A stretch of DNA of 64,000 nt, from assembly GCA_964544595.1 (NCBI GenBank), contig CAZJBM010000002.1, positions 108,063 through 172,062 of the forward strand, written 5' to 3'. Source of the DNA: JAGBWK01 sp964544595. Its GTDB lineage: Bacteria; Bacteroidota; Bacteroidia; Bacteroidales; Muribaculaceae. Below the pieces are notes generated by a model that saw nothing but the letters and a program-made list of their open reading frames with translations, did not search any database and was not told the origin of the DNA. The position numbers were made by a program, and so were the translations under genes. Shown in pieces: positions 27,124 to 36,249 of the stretch. Each line of letters opens with the position of its first letter. Within the stretch, counting starts at the first letter, position 1.

Positions 27124-27861
27124 TCAGAGATAAAAAGCCACTCCAAACATTATGGAGAACAGGTTGATACGGAAATTAGCTGATTTGCTGTCGGAATGCG
27201 CGACATGGATTTGGTCGGTTATGGCCTTTGAGTTGCGGTAGTTGAATCCGAGCACGCCTACGTTGACCTCTATCGCGGAGTAGTTGTTGAGAAACATTAC
27301 CATGCCGGGGGCGAGCCCGATGTTGAGGTTGAAATTTGTGGAGTACGTGCCGGTAAGGTCATTGCCCGATCCGCTGCATATTTTAGTTTGACCGCCGCCT
27401 AATTCTATCTGCACTTCGTTGAATAGGCCGAATCGGCGGTTGTTGCCGAGACTGATATAGTTGCGGAAGGCGGTCGTTGCCGAGAAGTTCTGAGTGATGG
27501 AGTAGAGGTTGTCGATGTTGTATTCAGTGTCGTCGGCGAGCACCACGTCGGCGCTCGAAAGGCGAGTGCGCGAGCGGGTGTAGGCGAAGCGACCGCCGGC
27601 AGCCAGGTTGTCCTTAAAGCAATACATCAGCATCGGGCTGAGCTTGAATGAATAGGTGTCGCCGTTGATGTTCTCGATTATGAGAAATTGATAGTTGCTT
27701 TGGTTTGATTGTGAGTAGCTGACGCTTACTCCGGTAATCCATTGCCCTTTGGGTATGAAAGATATTTGCTCAATGCCTCGCTTGAACGTCTCTTGCGCTG
27801 AAACCCCGGTAGCTCCGACGGTCAGCAGCAAAGCTATTATGGATAGTATTCGTCTAAGCAT
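27124..27861 (-). CDS. Outer-membrane barrel protein, paralogue B
   Basis: 245 aa. Signal peptide residues 1-22 (LRRILSIIALLLTVGATGVSAQ). ISFIPKGQWITGVSVSYSQSN matches the same block in paralogue A, as do SPMLMYCFKDNLAAGGRFAYTRS and ATTAFRNYISLGNNRRFGLFNEVQIELGGG; the end is INLFSIMFGVAFYL. It lacks the long N-terminal linker of paralogue A. It heads the three-gene barrel-barrel-PCMD operon; the promoter candidate is at 27935-27942. Confidence 0.8.
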   Translation of the reverse strand: MLRRILSIIALLLTVGATGVSAQETFKRGIEQISFIPKGQWITGVSVSYSQSNQSNYQFLIIENINGDTYSFKLSPMLMYCFKDNLAAGGRFAYTRSRTRLSSADVVLADDTEYNIDNLYSITQNFSATTAFRNYISLGNNRRFGLFNEVQIELGGGQTKICSGSGNDLTGTYSTNFNLNIGLAPGMVMFLNNYSAIEVNVGVLGFNYRNSKAITDQIHVAHSDSKSANFRINLFSIMFGVAFYL

Positions 27862-27934
27862 TTCTACGTAAATGGACCACGGCTGTATGGAGGAGAGGCG
27901 CGAGCCGTTACTAAGATTTGTTGTGAAATTTCAG

Positions 27935-27942
27935 CAAAATTA
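27935..27942 (-). promoter_or_regulatory. Candidate -7 element upstream of the barrel-PCMD operon
   Basis: TAATTTTG on the minus strand fits TAnnTTTG and lies 74 bp before the start codon of paralogue B. No clear -33 element. Confidence 0.4.
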
Positions 27943-27981
27943 ATCAAAATTGATGAATCTGCATAATGATTTGCCGTTATT

Positions 27982-29505
27982 TCACATTTTTTGCCCCGAA
28001 AGCGTGATAACCAGTTCGCCCCCTTGCGATAGATCTTTATGGGTGAGAATGTTGGACTTCAGAGGCTTGCCGTTAAGCGATATTCGGGTTACGACGTTGT
28101 CGCCGGGGTTTGAACGGTCGGCTTTGATAGTGAATGTTTTGGCCGCGAAGTAATCGGGGTCGAGGTTGAAGACTATGCTGTCGAAGAGAGGCGCTGTCAC
28201 TTCGTAAGCGGCTGCGCCGGGATAGAGGGGGCGAAGACCGCATGTGGCAATCACGTATTCCGCAGGGTCGTCACCGGTCATTAGCGTGCTTTCTAAAACA
28301 ATCTCCCTGACTTGATTATGACGTTGAATAGCCGCGGAGTCGCCTACGGTTTTGGCTAATTGAAGGAGGCACCATTGTGTATGGGCGGCGTCGGCTGCCG
28401 AGGCTGTGGGAGCGAGAATTTCCGCTGTGTTTTCGGCGTAGGAGAGCGCACGGGGAAGATTTGATGGAAATAGCCCTTTCATCACGCAGTCGGTGAGCAG
28501 CGAGATCGACGCTTTACCGGTCTTGGTGTCGATTGAGGGGGATAGGAAAGTGTCGTCAACGAAGTTCTTTGAGCAGTTTTCGCGGGCCGATGCGATGATG
28601 CTGTTCATCGCGTCGCGCGCAACAGCCGGATTTATGATGGTAAGTAAGGGGAAAAGCGTGTTTACCTGATTGGGATTGCAATATAAGATTCGATGAATAT
28701 AGCCGCGCGAAGTGTGGTCGCGGTTATCGGCGCCGCGATATTGGCCGTCAACGTCTATAGCCATGCGGGGGTCGAGCATCGACTGGTAGAGCGCTGTGTA
28801 AAATTTGGTTTTATCGTTTTCAGAGCCGCCTTCCACTGCGATTTTGCTCAATTCGTTATCCCAGGCGCTTATCGCGTCGGCCTGTAACTGCGCAATGGAT
28901 TGCGGAGAAATAAGCTCTTTACGGAAGTTGGACATCGCCCCCGGTATACTGGTATGGGATATTGCTGTCTTTACGATAATATCCTCCCCTTCGCGGGTCG
29001 AAAATTCGCAGATCAGGTTTACGTTGTCGCCCTCGAATTCCGTTGTCGGGTCAATTTTGCCCCCACCCGCGGAAAAGCCTGAGCGCGAAGGCTTTTTGCT
29101 TAGTTCGCAATAAAAGTAAATAGTATTAGCTGGGTGCTCGCCGTCGGCCGCTGCGAATTTGATCCATCCCTTGAACGACCTGTCGCTTACCCATTTCACG
29201 CGCTGATAAGAATTCGCTTTATCGCGTTTCGCGAAGTCGAATTTCAGCGTCGAGTTAGCCGACTGACGAAACTTGAATTCTATCACCGCGCCGCGAGGGG
29301 TAGCGGCTACTTGCTCGCCGAGAATTGCGGAAGGCGAGGAAATGCTTATGGCATTGGCGATTACGCTGTCCGAAATGCGCGTCAGGCCCCAAGGGGTCGC
29401 TTCATATACAGGGGAGTCGACGTATTCCGAGGCTTTTTTTGCAGATAGGTTGAGAGGGAGTAGCAGAGTGAGAGCTACTGCAAAAAAGATTGTGGAGAGT
29501 TTCAT
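27982..29505 (-). CDS. Reduced GH92-like protein, probably not a normal mannosidase
   Basis: 507 aa with signal peptide (KLSTIFFAVALTLLLPLNLSA). Several GH92 landmarks are recognisable in order: FYTALYQSMLDPRMAIDVDGQYRG, FPLLTIINPAVARDAMNSII, and a C-terminal block CGLRPLYPGAAAYEVTAPLFDSIVFNLD ending in ISLNGKPLKSNILTHKDLSQGGELVITL. Typical GH92 enzymes have about 740 residues. Here the catalytic half-barrel is shortened, and the usual acidic GNDD-rich segment before the GFYP block is reduced to GDDPAEYVIATCGL. It looks like a diverged, possibly non-catalytic homologue. The start overlaps the DUF1846 stop by ATGA. Confidence 0.75.
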   Translation of the reverse strand: MKLSTIFFAVALTLLLPLNLSAKKASEYVDSPVYEATPWGLTRISDSVIANAISISSPSAILGEQVAATPRGAVIEFKFRQSANSTLKFDFAKRDKANSYQRVKWVSDRSFKGWIKFAAADGEHPANTIYFYCELSKKPSRSGFSAGGGKIDPTTEFEGDNVNLICEFSTREGEDIIVKTAISHTSIPGAMSNFRKELISPQSIAQLQADAISAWDNELSKIAVEGGSENDKTKFYTALYQSMLDPRMAIDVDGQYRGADNRDHTSRGYIHRILYCNPNQVNTLFPLLTIINPAVARDAMNSIIASARENCSKNFVDDTFLSPSIDTKTGKASISLLTDCVMKGLFPSNLPRALSYAENTAEILAPTASAADAAHTQWCLLQLAKTVGDSAAIQRHNQVREIVLESTLMTGDDPAEYVIATCGLRPLYPGAAAYEVTAPLFDSIVFNLDPDYFAAKTFTIKADRSNPGDNVVTRISLNGKPLKSNILTHKDLSQGGELVITLSGQKM

Positions 29506-30962
29506 TTTCTTACAGGGTCAAAGGTGACATCGCACCCGAGTTTCTTGAAGATTTTGCGGTCGACCTCGCTTAAGCGGCCGGTCACGTGCACTTGGCAGCC
29601 GTCGAGCATAGGCAGCGCGTCGAGAGCGCGTCGGCATAGCTCGTCGGTCTGCGACAGCACGGCTAACGCCACAAGTACCTCGTCGGTGTGCAGTCGCGGA
29701 TTGCGCCCATGGAGCATCGAGGTCTTCATTCGCTGTATAGGCTCGATCATTTGTTGCGGTATTAGCTTCACATCGTGAGGTATGTTAGCTATACGTTTAG
29801 TCGCGTTGAGAATAAGGGCCGCGCTGACGCCGAGAAGATCCGAAGAATGAGAGGTCACGATCGAGCCGTCGGCGAGTTGCACGGCTGCGGCGGGGCCTTG
29901 ACGGTCGTATGAAACGGCGCGGGCGGCCACGGTCGGCGTGCGATAGTCGGTTGTTATTTTCATTTGGCTCATCAACAGCTTTATCTTGTTGATTTCAGCC
30001 TCGTTGGAGCGTCCGTCGGCAAGCGACTCAAGGGCGCGGTAGTAGCGGCGAATGATTTCCTGTAACGAAGCCTCGCGGCACACGTCGTCGTCGCAAATGC
30101 AGAATCCCGCCATGTTGACGCCCATATCGGTGGGCGATTTGTAGGGGCTTTCGCCGTATATGCCCTCGAAAATGGCATTGAGCACAGGGAAAATCTCAAT
30201 GTCGCGGTTGTAATTAACGGTGGTTTTCCCGTATGCCTCAAGGTGGAAGGGGTCGATCATGTTCACGTCGTTGAGGTCGGCAGTGGCGGCTTCGTAGGCC
30301 ACGTTGACGGGGTGCTTCAACGGAATACTCCATATTGGGAAAGTCTCGAATTTGGCATATCCGGCTTTCACGCCGCGGCGATTCTCGTTGTAAAGCTGAG
30401 AGAGGCACACGGCCATTTTGCCGCTGCCGGGACCGGGAGCTGTCACTACTACAAGCGGGCGGGTTGTCTCAACATAATCATTCTTGCCGAAGCCCTCGTC
30501 GGAGTCGATCAGTTCGACATTGGCCGGATAGCCCTCAATAAAATAATGATAATAGACCTTTATACCGAGCCTTTCGAGGCGTTCGCGGAAAAGCTGGGTG
30601 CTTTTCTGGCCGTTGAAGTGGGTGATCACAACCGAGCTTACATAAAGTCCGCGGCTCTGAAACTCCTCGCGCAGACGCAGCAGATCCTTGTCGTAGGTGA
30701 TACCAAGGTCGGAGCGCATCTTGTTTTGCTCGATGTCGTTGGCCGAAATGACCATCACAATCTCAGCGTCGTCTTTTAGCTGCATCAACATTTTGAGCTT
30801 GCTATCGGGTTGAAATCCTGGCAGGACACGCGACGCGTGGTAATCATCAAAGAGCTTGCCGCCAAATTCGAGGTAAAGCTTGCCGGAGAATTTCGCGATG
30901 CGCTCCTTAATGTGTTCTGACTGGATTTTGAGGTACTTGTCGTTGTCGAAGCCTGTTTTCAT
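29502..30962 (-). CDS. DUF1846 family protein
   Basis: 486 aa, usual length for DUF1846. The beginning TGFDNDKYLKIQSEHIKERI and KLYLEFGGKLFDDYHASRVLPGF is characteristic, as is VTAPGPGSGKMAVCLSQLY, a P-loop-like stretch (GPGSGK). Structures of the family suggest a nucleotide-binding cytoplasmic protein; its reaction is not established. It is translationally coupled to the GH92-like gene downstream, an unusual pairing of a cytoplasmic protein with a secreted one. A -7-like TAAATTCG lies at 31043-31036. Confidence 0.88.
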   Translation of the reverse strand: MKTGFDNDKYLKIQSEHIKERIAKFSGKLYLEFGGKLFDDYHASRVLPGFQPDSKLKMLMQLKDDAEIVMVISANDIEQNKMRSDLGITYDKDLLRLREEFQSRGLYVSSVVITHFNGQKSTQLFRERLERLGIKVYYHYFIEGYPANVELIDSDEGFGKNDYVETTRPLVVVTAPGPGSGKMAVCLSQLYNENRRGVKAGYAKFETFPIWSIPLKHPVNVAYEAATADLNDVNMIDPFHLEAYGKTTVNYNRDIEIFPVLNAIFEGIYGESPYKSPTDMGVNMAGFCICDDDVCREASLQEIIRRYYRALESLADGRSNEAEINKIKLLMSQMKITTDYRTPTVAARAVSYDRQGPAAAVQLADGSIVTSHSSDLLGVSAALILNATKRIANIPHDVKLIPQQMIEPIQRMKTSMLHGRNPRLHTDEVLVALAVLSQTDELCRRALDALPMLDGCQVHVTGRLSEVDRKIFKKLGCDVTFDPVRK

Positions 30963-31098
30963 TGTGACGATCTAATTGAGATTACTGTGACGGTCTATTT
31001 ATGATTTAGGAGAGGCAGATATTGGATTTCCGGCGCGAATTTACGAAAAAATTCCGAATCCCCCTCATCTCCCCAAAATTTGCTCCGCGCTACTTTGC

Positions 31099-31305
31099 TT
31101 ATCGTTTTGCGGTCATTGCATCTATCAAGTCCTGATAGCAGGTAACTTTATGAAACTTGACGTTGTCGGTTGAGATTTCGTCAAACAGCTGACCGCAGCA
31201 GTCAATCTTGGCATTTTCTATTGCGTTAAGCTGCATTGATTGGAGCGAGCCTTTGGTTTCGGCAATGAAGAAGATGAGTTTGCTATCAGGTAAATTTGAT
31301 AGCAT
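31099..31305 (-). pseudogene. C-terminal remnant of a type III restriction enzyme Res subunit
   Basis: 68 aa. DSKLIFFIAETKGSLQSMQL, then a run of IENAKIDCCGQLF and DNVKFHKVTCYQDLIDAM, resembles the extreme C-terminus of type III Res subunits, where the endonuclease domain carries an AETKGS-like motif. The helicase part and the mod gene are absent. The frame opens 18 bp after the DUF1016 gene. It is probably a decayed restriction-modification island whose neighbour persisted. Whether the short frame is still translated is unknown. Confidence 0.6.
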
Positions 31306-31323
31306 TGTATCTAAACTTGAACT

Positions 31324-32370
31324 TCATCGAGTTGCTCCTCCTTTTTGTAATAGGAAAAGATGTTTTTGCATCTCAATCTCCTGACGCAGCTCTTCTTCCG
31401 AGGGTAGGAAGGTCAGATATTTTGACGCAAAAAGTTGTTTGCTGCCATTAAGCATAGAATATTTTGCAATGTCCTCGCTTGTTTCAGCACAAAGCAGTAT
31501 ACCGATAGTCGGATTATCACCCTGAGTACGTTTCAGATCGTCATACATACGTACATACATATCCATTTGCCCCACGTCCTGATGAGTTATTTTCGTTGTT
31601 TTCAGGTCAATCAATACAAAACATTTCAGCAAATAGTTGTAAAATACCAAGTCAATGTAATAGTCACCTGCGTCAGTAACTACATGCTGTTGACGCTCCA
31701 CGAAAGCATAACCTTTTCCAAGTTCCATCAAGAATTGCTTAAGATGTGTGATGAGCGCGCTTTCAAGCTCACTTTCTGTATAAGTGGCATCTTTTTCAAT
31801 ACCAAGAAATTCCGTAACAAAAGGCGACTTGATATAATGTTCAGGTGTTATAACCACATTATCCTTTGCCGTCAATCGGCTCATTTCTTCAGCCACCGCA
31901 TCTTTGTCGGCAGAAGCTAACAGACGATTATAATATTGCGAGCCTACATTTCTTTCAAGCGTCTTTACCGACCACATTTGATGAGCTGCTTCATCCATAT
32001 ACCACAGTCTGGCCTTCTCATTCTTTTCTCCGAGGATAGCCTTTATATGAGACCACGTGAGATTTTGCACACGCGTGTGCAAAATCTCCCATTGCGGGAA
32101 ATAGATGTATAACTGTCTGTAATATGCCAAACTACGAGGATTATAGCCTTTGCCCAATTCAAAGGTTAGTTCCTGTGACAATACGTTTATCAGATTGGCT
32201 CCATATTTAGCGCGAAGTTCACCATCTTGATCTTCCTCTACAATACGTTGACCAATAGCCCAACGCTCATGGATTATGGTAATATTGAGAGAATAGGCTG
32301 CTTCTGTTCGATATTTTCTAACTATATCTCTAATATCCTCAACAAACTTGGATAAACTCGATGGTTTCAT
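31324..32370 (-). CDS. DUF1016/YhcG-family PD-(D/E)xK nuclease-like protein
   Basis: 348 aa. The N-terminal DUF1016 helical domain contains ERWAIGQRIVEEDQDGELRAKYGANLINVLSQEL and GYNPRSLAYYRQLY. The C-terminal nuclease-like domain has DYYIDLVFYNYLLKCFVLIDLKTTKI, where DLV and DLK occupy the D and (D/E)xK positions. These proteins are commonly found with type I or III restriction systems and in defence islands. Base composition is more AT-rich than the flanking genes. It is followed by a Res remnant, so it is likely a surviving part of a transferred defence cluster. Confidence 0.85.
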   Translation of the reverse strand: MKPSSLSKFVEDIRDIVRKYRTEAAYSLNITIIHERWAIGQRIVEEDQDGELRAKYGANLINVLSQELTFELGKGYNPRSLAYYRQLYIYFPQWEILHTRVQNLTWSHIKAILGEKNEKARLWYMDEAAHQMWSVKTLERNVGSQYYNRLLASADKDAVAEEMSRLTAKDNVVITPEHYIKSPFVTEFLGIEKDATYTESELESALITHLKQFLMELGKGYAFVERQQHVVTDAGDYYIDLVFYNYLLKCFVLIDLKTTKITHQDVGQMDMYVRMYDDLKRTQGDNPTIGILLCAETSEDIAKYSMLNGSKQLFASKYLTFLPSEEELRQEIEMQKHLFLLQKGGATR

Positions 32371-32741
32371 GTTTTATATGATTCTCCGGATGAAGTCGGC
32401 TATAAAGCCATTGCGGTTTGGGTTTGGTTTTGAATTCCTATTCACTGAAAGTTACAGCACTCTTCACGGCAATTATGTTTTTCCCATCGTGGCCAATAAT
32501 TGAGAATTGTGCATTTTAAGAGCAAACGAAGCTACGCAATCAATTCGCGCTTGCGGCGTGCTGATTGATGTAGCATACAAAAGTACATAAAAATATTGAT
32601 ATAAAAGTTATTTTACTGTCAATCGTTATCAATAATCTCGCATCATTGACCTCATTGCTATAATAAACGATACCGGATTTGTGCGGGGATTTTGTAATTA
32701 GGAGAGGTTTGAGTAATTTTGTGTTGTAATTCGCGACCTTT
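32371..32741. other. Divergent intergenic region, 371 bp
   Basis: AT-rich and without a supportable gene. It holds a minus-strand -7-like TACTTTTG (32585-32578) that could serve the DUF1016 gene with a roughly 200-nt leader, and the plus-strand agcS promoter (32691-32721). An 80-residue minus frame across its right end has no ribosome-binding or composition support. Confidence 0.5.
32691..32721 (+). promoter_or_regulatory. Promoter of the AgcS symporter gene
   Basis: TTTG (32691-32694), 19-bp spacer, TAATTTTG (32714-32721), only about 20 bp before the ATG at 32742, so the mRNA would have a very short leader. Confidence 0.7.
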
Positions 32742-34130
32742 ATGGATACTTTCTCAAAATATCTTACGATGGTGGCCGACACGCTATGCGGCTATCCACT
32801 GTTTTTTCTGCTTATCGGAGGGGGGCTCTACCTCTTCATCCGATCGGGTATGATCTCGCTTCGGCGCCTCCCGGCTTCAATCAAGGAGCTAAGGGTGAAG
32901 TCGGACGCTGACAATGGCCAGATCTCGTCGGCACAGGCATTGGCCTCGGTAGTTGCCGCCACGGTAGGTCTAGGTAATATCGCGGGCGTGGCGATCGCAC
33001 TCGTGGTTGGAGGTCCGGGCGCTATTTTCTGGATGTGGGTGAGCGCGCTGATAGGTATGTCGACGAAGTTTCATGAAGGAGTTCTTTCTATTATGTATAA
33101 AGGGAAGGATGACGCGGGCAATTCTCGCGGTGGCACCATGTATATTATCGAGCATGGCCTCGGAGATAAATGGAAACCGTTGGCGCGGTTCTTCGCTATC
33201 GCCGGCATGTTTGGCACGCTGTGTATCATGAACGCCAATCAGCTCCCTGAAGCCGCGATGGCGGTGTTCACCACTCCGGAGTCGGTCGAAGCCAACGGGC
33301 TTCTAAGCGGAGTCTCGTCGCTTACGGGGCTGACCAATGCGCAATCCTATCGTCTGCTTTTCGGACTGGCGGTTGCTGCTATAGTGGCAGTGGTGGTGCT
33401 AAAAGGAATCAAGCGCATTGCCCGCGTAGCCTCGGTAATGGTCCCGGCTATGGTAGGGCTTTATTTCGTGATGGTATTATACATAATACTCACTCATATC
33501 GATGCCGTTCCCGGTGTGTTTCAGCGTATATTTTCCGAGGCGTTTAACTTGCGTGCCGGATTTGGAGCTTTTGTGGGTATAGCCATAATAGGCGCGCGGC
33601 GCGCGGCTCTCGTCAATGACGCCGGCATAGGCACGGCTACCATTATGCACGGCGCTTCGCGCAACGACCGCCCTGTGCGCGAGGGATTGATAGCCATGTT
33701 GGGCCCGAGCATCGACTCCGGCCTGGTGTGCACGCTTACGGCCTTAGCCATACTGCTATGCGGCGATATAGATGTCGACGGAGTGCAGGGATTGCAGGTG
33801 GCAATGGGTGCGTTCGCTAAGGGAATACCATTCGGCGAATATCTGCTGTTGGTAGTGGTGATATGCTTCGGAATGTCGTCGATGTTCTCCTATTCGTTTT
33901 ACGGAACGAGCTGCGCTGCATACCTGTTGGGAAACAATATGTCGAAATGGTACACGCGGTTTTTCGTCGTGTCGCTCGTTTTTTTCGCTGTTCTGCCCCT
34001 TGAGGCGGCGGTCGGGATGTGCGATCTGTTCTACGCTTTGATGGCGTTCCCGACTATGATAGTAGTGATAGCTCTCAGTCACAAAGTGAGAGCCGCGGCT
34101 AAGGAATATTTCGCGAAAGGTAATAAATAA
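32742..34130 (+). CDS. Alanine/glycine:sodium symporter (AgcS family)
   Basis: 462 aa with about ten or eleven hydrophobic helices. The family signatures are present: SSAQALASVVAATVGLGNIAGVA with GGPGAIFWMWVSALIGM, and a later NDAGIGTATIMHGASR segment. It is predicted to import alanine or glycine with Na+ across the inner membrane. It is transcribed alone from a near-consensus promoter, with a 43-bp gap to the SGNH hydrolase gene that may be read through. Substrate preference is not resolvable from sequence. Confidence 0.92.
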   Translation: MDTFSKYLTMVADTLCGYPLFFLLIGGGLYLFIRSGMISLRRLPASIKELRVKSDADNGQISSAQALASVVAATVGLGNIAGVAIALVVGGPGAIFWMWVSALIGMSTKFHEGVLSIMYKGKDDAGNSRGGTMYIIEHGLGDKWKPLARFFAIAGMFGTLCIMNANQLPEAAMAVFTTPESVEANGLLSGVSSLTGLTNAQSYRLLFGLAVAAIVAVVVLKGIKRIARVASVMVPAMVGLYFVMVLYIILTHIDAVPGVFQRIFSEAFNLRAGFGAFVGIAIIGARRAALVNDAGIGTATIMHGASRNDRPVREGLIAMLGPSIDSGLVCTLTALAILLCGDIDVDGVQGLQVAMGAFAKGIPFGEYLLLVVVICFGMSSMFSYSFYGTSCAAYLLGNNMSKWYTRFFVVSLVFFAVLPLEAAVGMCDLFYALMAFPTMIVVIALSHKVRAAAKEYFAKGNK

Positions 34131-34173
34131 GTAATAAATAAGTGTTGAAAATCACATTCTAAATAAATCAATC

Positions 34174-34992
34174 ATGAAAAGGATATTGCTGTTAGCCGCG
34201 TTGCTGATTGCCGCAATGAATGTCAATGCAGCCAAACCTTCGCCCGAAAAGGTTAAGGAGGATGCTACGGTAGGGAGTAAGTGGCAAGGGAAGAAAGTGG
34301 GATTTCTCGGCGACTCGATGACCGATCCGCGGAGAGGTCGCGGCGAAGAGCATTGGTGGAGCTATCTTCGCCAACTTATCGGCATAGATGACTACGTGTT
34401 TGCCCGCAGCGGATATCGCTGGGACAAGATGCTGCCCTTAGCCGAGCAGATGCGCGACTCGGTTGGAACCGATTTGTCGGCTATTTTTATCTGGTGCGGG
34501 ACCAACGATTTCAACGGAAACAAGCCGATAGGGGAGTTCTTCACCGAAGCTACCGAGCAGATTAACGTCAATGGTCAGGAAGTGCCGCGCAAGCATCGAG
34601 TGTGGAACTACGGGGATGATACTTATACCGGGAGCATAAACCGCACTCTCCGCTTCCTCAAAGAGAACTATCCTGATACTCAGATATATATTATGACCCC
34701 TATACATCGCGGCTTCGCAAGCTTCAATGAAAAGAATGTGCAGCAAGATGAGGATTACGCCAATGCTCTCGGTCTTTACATTGAAGATTACGTCGACGTG
34801 TTGAAGCGGGCGGCCGCATATTGGTCAGTCCCGGTCATTGACTTATATGGTGAGAGCGGTATATACCCTAATCTACGCAGTAATGACGACCTGATCGCAA
34901 AGCCCGATACCGACCGTCTGCACCCCTCCGAGGCGGGGCACTACCGGGTGGCTCGTATCATACAGGATATGTTACCCGATCCGTGGCGATAG
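34174..34992 (+). CDS. Secreted SGNH/GDSL-family hydrolase
   Basis: 272 aa. Signal peptide residues 1-19 (KRILLLAALLIAAMNVNA). Block I is VGFLGDSMTDPRRG with the nucleophile Ser, block III is IWCGTNDFNG with the oxyanion Asn, and block V is DRLHPSEAGHYRVA with the catalytic Asp and His. The SGNH fold is complete, so it should be an active periplasmic or secreted esterase, probably deacetylating a carbohydrate or lipid. It converges with the metallophosphoesterase gene, stop-to-stop distance five bases, with no clear terminator between. Confidence 0.9.
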   Translation: MKRILLLAALLIAAMNVNAAKPSPEKVKEDATVGSKWQGKKVGFLGDSMTDPRRGRGEEHWWSYLRQLIGIDDYVFARSGYRWDKMLPLAEQMRDSVGTDLSAIFIWCGTNDFNGNKPIGEFFTEATEQINVNGQEVPRKHRVWNYGDDTYTGSINRTLRFLKENYPDTQIYIMTPIHRGFASFNEKNVQQDEDYANALGLYIEDYVDVLKRAAAYWSVPVIDLYGESGIYPNLRSNDDLIAKPDTDRLHPSEAGHYRVARIIQDMLPDPWR

Positions 34993-34997
34993 AGTGT

Positions 34998-36200
34998 TTA
35001 CTTGCGACGGAGGGTCAGTAGAGTGATTTCGGGGGTAGCGCCGATGCGCATCGGCGTACCCACAGTTCCTGCGCCGATATTGATGTAAAGATGACGGCCG
35101 AGAGAATCGGTCACAAGCCCGGCGTAATCTTTGTAAGCCCACGCAGCGGGTGAAAATCCGAAGATACGTGTCTGCATGGCGTGGGTGTGGCCCGAAAGCG
35201 TTAACGCGATGTTGTTGTCGGCATTGTCGCGGATAGCCGTTTGCCAATGAGCCGGATCATGCGACAAGAGAATTTTGGTCACGTTATCGCCCGGATCAGG
35301 ATAAGCGCGCTCCAGCGACCCATAGACCGGGAAGCGACCGGTGCCGATATTCTGCACTCCGATGAGCGCGATCGAATCGTTACCACGACGCAGTGTGAAG
35401 GTTGAGTCGCTCAGCAGCGTCAGTGAAGATTCGTCGTAAAGAAGCGCGAGGTGCTCGCGGTCGGCCTCTTTCTGCAAAACGGCATCATTAGGATAGTAGT
35501 AATCGGCATAATCGTGATTGCCGAGCACTGCATACTGTCCGTCTGCGCCGTGGAGACGACTCAGCACCGGCATGAAAGGATAGGCTTCGGCGGCATGACG
35601 ATTGACGATGTCGCCGGTAAAGACCACCAAATCGGGATTCAATTCATTTATTCGATCAACAATTTTGCTTACAAAGGCGGTATCGCCGTCAAATGAGCCC
35701 ACATGGAGGTCGGATATTTGGGCTATGCGATAGCCGTCGAATTCATCGGGGAGCGAAGCGATAGGCATATCTACCTCCTCCACGTCGATTTGATAGCGGT
35801 TGATTAAAGCTCCCCACCAAAACGCCGCGAAGACCAGAATCCCGGCGCCTGCGGCAATCCATGTGGCGATGCCGCATTTGTTTTCGCGCGATTTACGGCG
35901 CATGAAAATCCTCGGTATTTTAGCGAAAAGGTCGATCGCGGTGAATATGATTTGAGAAAAAGTGATTGAAAGATAAACTATCAGTCCCCACATTTGAGCC
36001 ATAAACAGCGAGTCGGAGACCTCGTTGCGAGCGATAAACGCAACCGGCGCAACCGATGCGATCGCGATCAGGCAGATGGCGCAGTGGCATATAAGTAGCC
36101 AGCGCTTGTCGTAATATTTGCGTATTACATTGAATATATAAGCACCTACGCCAATATTTATGGCGAGAAAAATCAGGAATACAATCAAATCGAAATGCAC
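34998..36200 (-). CDS. Membrane-anchored calcineurin-like metallophosphoesterase
   Basis: 400 aa from a GTG start at 36200. About four hydrophobic helices occupy residues 1-150. The phosphoesterase domain follows with all motifs: ISDLHVGSFDGD, FTGDIVNRHAAE, GNHDYADYY, LSHDPAHW and LSGHTHAMQ. It resembles the YaeI/YkuE type that acts on envelope lipids or nucleotide-linked lipid precursors. The catalytic domain location relative to the membrane is uncertain. It is followed by the convergent SGNH gene. Confidence 0.9.
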   Translation of the reverse strand: MHFDLIVFLIFLAINIGVGAYIFNVIRKYYDKRWLLICHCAICLIAIASVAPVAFIARNEVSDSLFMAQMWGLIVYLSITFSQIIFTAIDLFAKIPRIFMRRKSRENKCGIATWIAAGAGILVFAAFWWGALINRYQIDVEEVDMPIASLPDEFDGYRIAQISDLHVGSFDGDTAFVSKIVDRINELNPDLVVFTGDIVNRHAAEAYPFMPVLSRLHGADGQYAVLGNHDYADYYYPNDAVLQKEADREHLALLYDESSLTLLSDSTFTLRRGNDSIALIGVQNIGTGRFPVYGSLERAYPDPGDNVTKILLSHDPAHWQTAIRDNADNNIALTLSGHTHAMQTRIFGFSPAAWAYKDYAGLVTDSLGRHLYINIGAGTVGTPMRIGATPEITLLTLRRK

Positions 36201-36249
36201 GTGGCGGCGATTTTATGTTAAAAAAAACGTGATGACTATTAATGGCTTA

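Noticed and set aside
31435..31920. 161-codon plus-strand ORF
   Set aside because: Antisense to the DUF1016 gene, with His/Cys-rich random-like composition.
32540..32782. 80-codon minus-strand ORF
   Set aside because: Covers the agcS promoter and start codon; no homology or start signal.
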